Assembly: GCF_038502225.1 (NCBI RefSeq)
Contig: NC_091355.1
Location: forward strand, 9,174,544 to 9,238,543
Direction: 5' to 3'
Source: Cherax quadricarinatus
Taxonomy: Eukaryota > Arthropoda > Malacostraca > Decapoda > Parastacidae
Length of the DNA: 64,000 nucleotides
How positions within the stretch are numbered: the stretch's first letter is position 1; every line of letters begins with the position of its first letter. Shown here one piece after another: positions 61,258 through 64,000 of the stretch. The notes under the pieces are model-generated. The model was not told where the DNA came from. It saw nothing but the letters and a program-made list of their open reading frames with translations, and did no database searches. The translations under genes were made by a program, and so were the position numbers.

Positions 61258-61570
61258 CTTCAGCGGGTCGAGGACTGTCTGTCTTATTCCTATTGTGGTC
61301 CTTCAGTCTTGTCCCCCAGGATGCTACCCACACCAGTCGACTAACACCCAGGTACCTACTTACTGCTAGGTGAACAGGGACAGGAACTGTAAGGAAATAT
61401 ACCCAACTATATGACTCGGACTCTATCTTGGGGCGAGGGGAGATGTTAGACATGTTTGCTAACAAACATTTTATCTGGGTGTTTGCTGGAAATTGTGGGT
61501 TGCATCATGGGAAGAAGACCCAAGATCTTCAATAGAATGTCTCACTGACTGGCTTTAGCAGAATTACTAG
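61258..61570. mobile_element. SINE-2 body fragments in opposite orientations
   Basis: 61258-61425 (minus): gggtcgaggactgtctgtct, ccacaccagtcgactaacac, ccaggtacctacttactgct. 61480-61560 (plus): gtgggttgcatcatgggaag, aagacccaagatcttcaata. Neither has a recognisable tRNA-like head. Confidence 0.65.
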
Positions 61571-61650
61571 TCCTGGTTAATAATCTGCCTAGCCTTACTT
61601 TTCTACCATGATATATTTCACAAGAATGGTTTGTCATACTCCTTCACACA

Positions 61651-62070
61651 ATACCTGGAGTTTACCTGGAGAGAGTTCCGGGGGTCAACGCCCCCGCGGC
61701 CCGGTCTGTGACCAGCCCTCCTGGTGGATCAGAGCCTGATCAACCAGGCTGTTACTGCTGGCTGCACGCAAACCAACGTACGAGCCACAGCCCGGCTGGT
61801 CAGGAACCGACTTTAGGTGCTTGTCCAGTGCCAGCTTGAAGACTGCCAGGGGTCTGTTGGTAATCCCCCTTATGTATGCTGGGAGGCAGTTGAACAGTCT
61901 CTGGCCCCTGACACTTATTGTATGGTCTCTTAACGTGCTAGTGACACCCCTGCTTTTCATTGGGGGGATGTTGCATCGTCTGCCAAGTCTTTTGCTTTCG
62001 TAGTGAGTGATTTTCGTGTGCCTGTCATACTTCACACAGATATATGAACAAATTATTGAAGACATGACAC
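61651..62070 (-). mobile_element. LINE-B 3' end with best ORF C-terminus
   Basis: A 126-codon minus-strand frame (62065-61685) reads VKYDRHTKITHYESKRLGRR, GQRLFNCLPAYIRGI, RPLAVFKLALDKHLKSVPDQ, CGSYVGLRAASSNSLVDQAL and TGPRGR, then stop. The R-LFN-LPA and HLKSVPD landmarks follow the RT C-terminal order of CR1-type LINEs. The 3' end is ggtaaactccaggtat. This copy shows that the small repeats with ctgatcaaccaggctg are ends of this LINE. Confidence 0.85.
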
Positions 62071-62159
62071 CGAGAGCACGACTCCTTGTACCTGTACCCT
62101 GTACATATAAATAGGCAATTACAAATAAAGAATGCTATAGAATCCATATTGTTCATGGA

Positions 62160-62260
62160 GCGCTAGGGAAACAGGAGGCAATCAAATTCAAAGGAAAGAC
62201 AAAGTAGTTCCAATTCTTGGAATCAAGAGTCACCATTAACTCTCGTGAAGAAAGCAAATA
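62160..62260. repeat. REP-4 fragment
   Basis: gcgctagggaaacaggaggc, aatcaaattcaaaggaaaga, ttccaattcttggaatcaag. Diverged. Confidence 0.5.
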
Positions 62261-62269
62261 AGTAATTAC

Positions 62270-62790
62270 ACAGTTCCATGTCGTATTTTCCTAATACTAA
62301 ATCCAATTAACAAAACGTGTTTCGTCCAATGTCTCTCACTAGTTGTATGTACTCAGCATTTGTGAGGATGGTCTTATACCGTCTCTATAAAATCAAAGCA
62401 TCTGTGTCATCCCCCCAGGTAATGGATTCATGCTTGGAGAAATGTGTTTCCTTGAAGCACATTCCTTGAACTACCTTCCTTGATCTTAAATCCGCATTTT
62501 ATATTGCCAAAGGACGTGTTATCATAAATTAACTTTTCAGAACGTGTTCAACTGGATGGCTTCACCTGTAGATCAAATGTTGCATGTCAAAAGCTCTTTG
62601 CTATTCTAGGGTAATAAAAATGTAACTAAAGATTCTGAACTAAGCGTCCCACAGCGAGGTGTCCAAAATCCCAACTTGGTTTAGCATTTCAAACAATTCT
62701 TTACTAAATTCTTTTCCTTTGCAACCTCATCTTTTATTTGATTAACTTTACTGATATGATTCACGTCACCGGATCTGTCAACACTCAAAA
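62270..62790. other. Unassigned sequence
   Basis: No repeat or frame recognised between the REP-4 fragment and the second LINE-B end. Confidence 0.35.
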
Positions 62791-62792
62791 TA

Positions 62793-63018
62793 TCCTGGAG
62801 TTTACCTGGAGAGAGTTCCGGGGGTCAACGCCCCCGCGCTCCATTCTGTGACCAGGTCTCATGGTGGATCAGGGCCTGATCAACCAGGCTGTTACTGCTG
62901 GCTGCACACAATCCAACGTACGAGCCACAGCCCGGCTGGTCAGGTACCGACTTCAGGTGCTTGTCCAGTGCCTGCTTGAAGACAGCCAGGGGTCTATTGG
63001 TAATCCCCCTTATTGAAC
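62793..63018 (-). mobile_element. LINE-B 3' end, second copy
   Basis: Begins ctggagtttacctggagaga like 61651 and is about 95% similar through gcttgtccagtgcctgcttg and ggtctattggtaatcccc. Truncated at 63018 where a different repeat starts. Confidence 0.85.
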
Positions 63019-63023
63019 ATTAA

Positions 63024-63140
63024 AATGGTATAAAATACCGACAGGTTGTTAGGTAAGACACATATGCAACAGTTAGGTATCTTTATTTCGAAACGTTTCG
63101 CCTACACAGCAGGCTTCTTCAGTCGAGTACAGAGAGGCAC
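63024..63140 (-). repeat. Penelope-like-type repeat with hammerhead-like core
   Basis: Minus strand: gtactcgactgaagaagcct, gctgtgtaggcgaaacgttt, cgaaataaagatacctaact, then cggtattttataccatttta. A GCCT/AGGC stem-loop lies between CTGAAGAA and GAAAC, a layout seen in hammerhead ribozymes. The outer part is shared with 55385-55407. Confidence 0.55.
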
Positions 63141-63322
63141 AATCTGCAGGATCCAACTTCCCAACAGAGGCAAAATCTGCAGGATCCAGCTGCGCTGTTG
63201 GTCTCAGTTTATGTAACCAGATGCAGATAACTTGAACTTTCGGTCCATCTATTTGGATTTGCAGTAATTAAGCGTTGTCGCCAATACAAAAAGGCTACGA
63301 GCGGTTGTGGCAGGGTTCCACC

Positions 63323-63499
63323 CAGGGGCGGATCTACCATGAAACTAAAGCTTCAGGGCCCCTAATCCCGGAGGGGCCCCAGAAGCCACTTTAGTCCACA
63401 TTGTTTAAAAATTTTGGGTCTACTGTATGAGAAGGAATTGCGAAGGGCCCCTCATAACAGTTCAAGCTTTAGGGCCCCAAAAATGTAGGTCTGCCACTA
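63323..63499. mobile_element. hAT-type MITE, 177 bp, 8-bp duplication
   Basis: Ends caggggcggatctac and complement tagtggcagacctac form an imperfect inverted repeat. Flanks GTTCCACC (63315-63322) and GTTACACC (63500-63507) match at 7 of 8. An 8-bp duplication and CAGGGG-type ends fit the hAT superfamily. The interior is made of two gggcccc-containing inverted halves. Confidence 0.8.
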
Positions 63500-63584
63500 G
63501 TTACACCCCAAACATGGTGCTAAAACCAGAATTGTTATATGTAGTATATCATAATATGATCCTTTGGTGACTATGCCGGACTTG

Positions 63585-63720
63585 AACTGATGTCTTAATA
63601 AACTGCTTGGAGGACTTGAAAAAATGCAAAGCAAAACGATGCGAATCATGCTAGGAAATCTATTAACTACCAAAATACTTGCCAAAAAAAAAAAATCATA
63701 TTCCAACCTTCATAGACTTT
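63585..63720 (+). pseudogene. CR1/Jockey-type RT C-terminal fragment
   Basis: Plus-strand codons read NKLLGGLEKMQSKTMRIMLG then NLLTTKILA, matching the LERLQNKALRIILG helix common near the end of these reverse transcriptases. Frame lost after the poly-A at 63683. Confidence 0.6.
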
Positions 63721-64000
63721 TTGAAAGTAATGTCCTTACTGGAAATATGCTCAGGCAAACTCTCCTCTAGCCCTTGAACAGAAGCCATCAAAACTTTCTT
63801 CGGAATTTTTCCAAACGAATCAAAACCTGCAACTGACTACCCAATGAATGAGCTACACAGTCTCCAACGCTAGACCAGCTGCGGCTCGCCAAGCTGCTCT
63901 CTTCGGCTTCCCAGACAATATTGGGTTTCATTGTCATTTTTCCTAAAATTTTATATTAATAACCTATAGTAGTATAGTATGTACCAATATTAGAATATAT

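Overview
The window is eukaryotic: GT-AG introns, tRNA-derived SINEs, non-LTR retrotransposons, cut-and-paste DNA transposons and long AT-rich non-coding stretches. The repeat families are ones I associate with decapod crustacean genomes (crayfish, crabs, shrimp). A crayfish-like decapod is my best guess, but no species can be read from the sequence.

Two host genes are present, convergent (tail to tail). On the + strand, eleven coding exons between 10793 and 33587 encode rhophilin, a Rho-GTPase effector, with part of the HR1 domain, a BRO1 domain, a PDZ domain and a Ser-rich tail. The first exon(s), with the start codon, were not found. On the - strand, nine coding exons between 60462 and 42493 encode a complete 346-residue activator of Hsp90 ATPase (AHSA1/Aha1). 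A perfect three-unit heat-shock element (60747-60759) lies 285 bp upstream of its start codon.

Nearly everything else is mobile DNA. LINE-A is an RTE-like LINE with a distinctive 3' tail, and at least ten copies or fragments are visible. The best are 20252-22464 (-, 11-bp target duplication) and 56130-58418 (+, split by a SINE). LINE-B is a CR1-like LINE whose C-terminal codons and 3' end recur more than a dozen times. SINE-1 (about 468 bp) ends in the LINE-A tail. SINE-2 is tRNA-derived, and one copy is broken twice by LINE-B ends. SINE-3 carries a tRNA-like module downstream of its body. DNA transposons include a near-intact Tigger/pogo element (50270-52621), five short TA-flanked MITEs with related ends, two TTAA-flanked piggyBac-type elements, one hAT-type MITE, and a 71-bp-arm foldback. 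A 20-bp minisatellite appears to have grown inside SINE-2 sequence at 60021-60232.

Layout: 1-750 looks like low-quality assembly. 750-10790 is intergenic or 5' of rhophilin and full of old repeat fragments. 10793-33587 is rhophilin. 33588-42492 is the intergenic/3'-UTR interval. 42493-60462 is AHSA1, its introns filled by Tigger, MITEs and LINE-A. 60463-64000 is the AHSA1 5' flank with LINE-B copies and MITEs. No CRISPR array, rRNA gene or convincing functional tRNA gene was seen.
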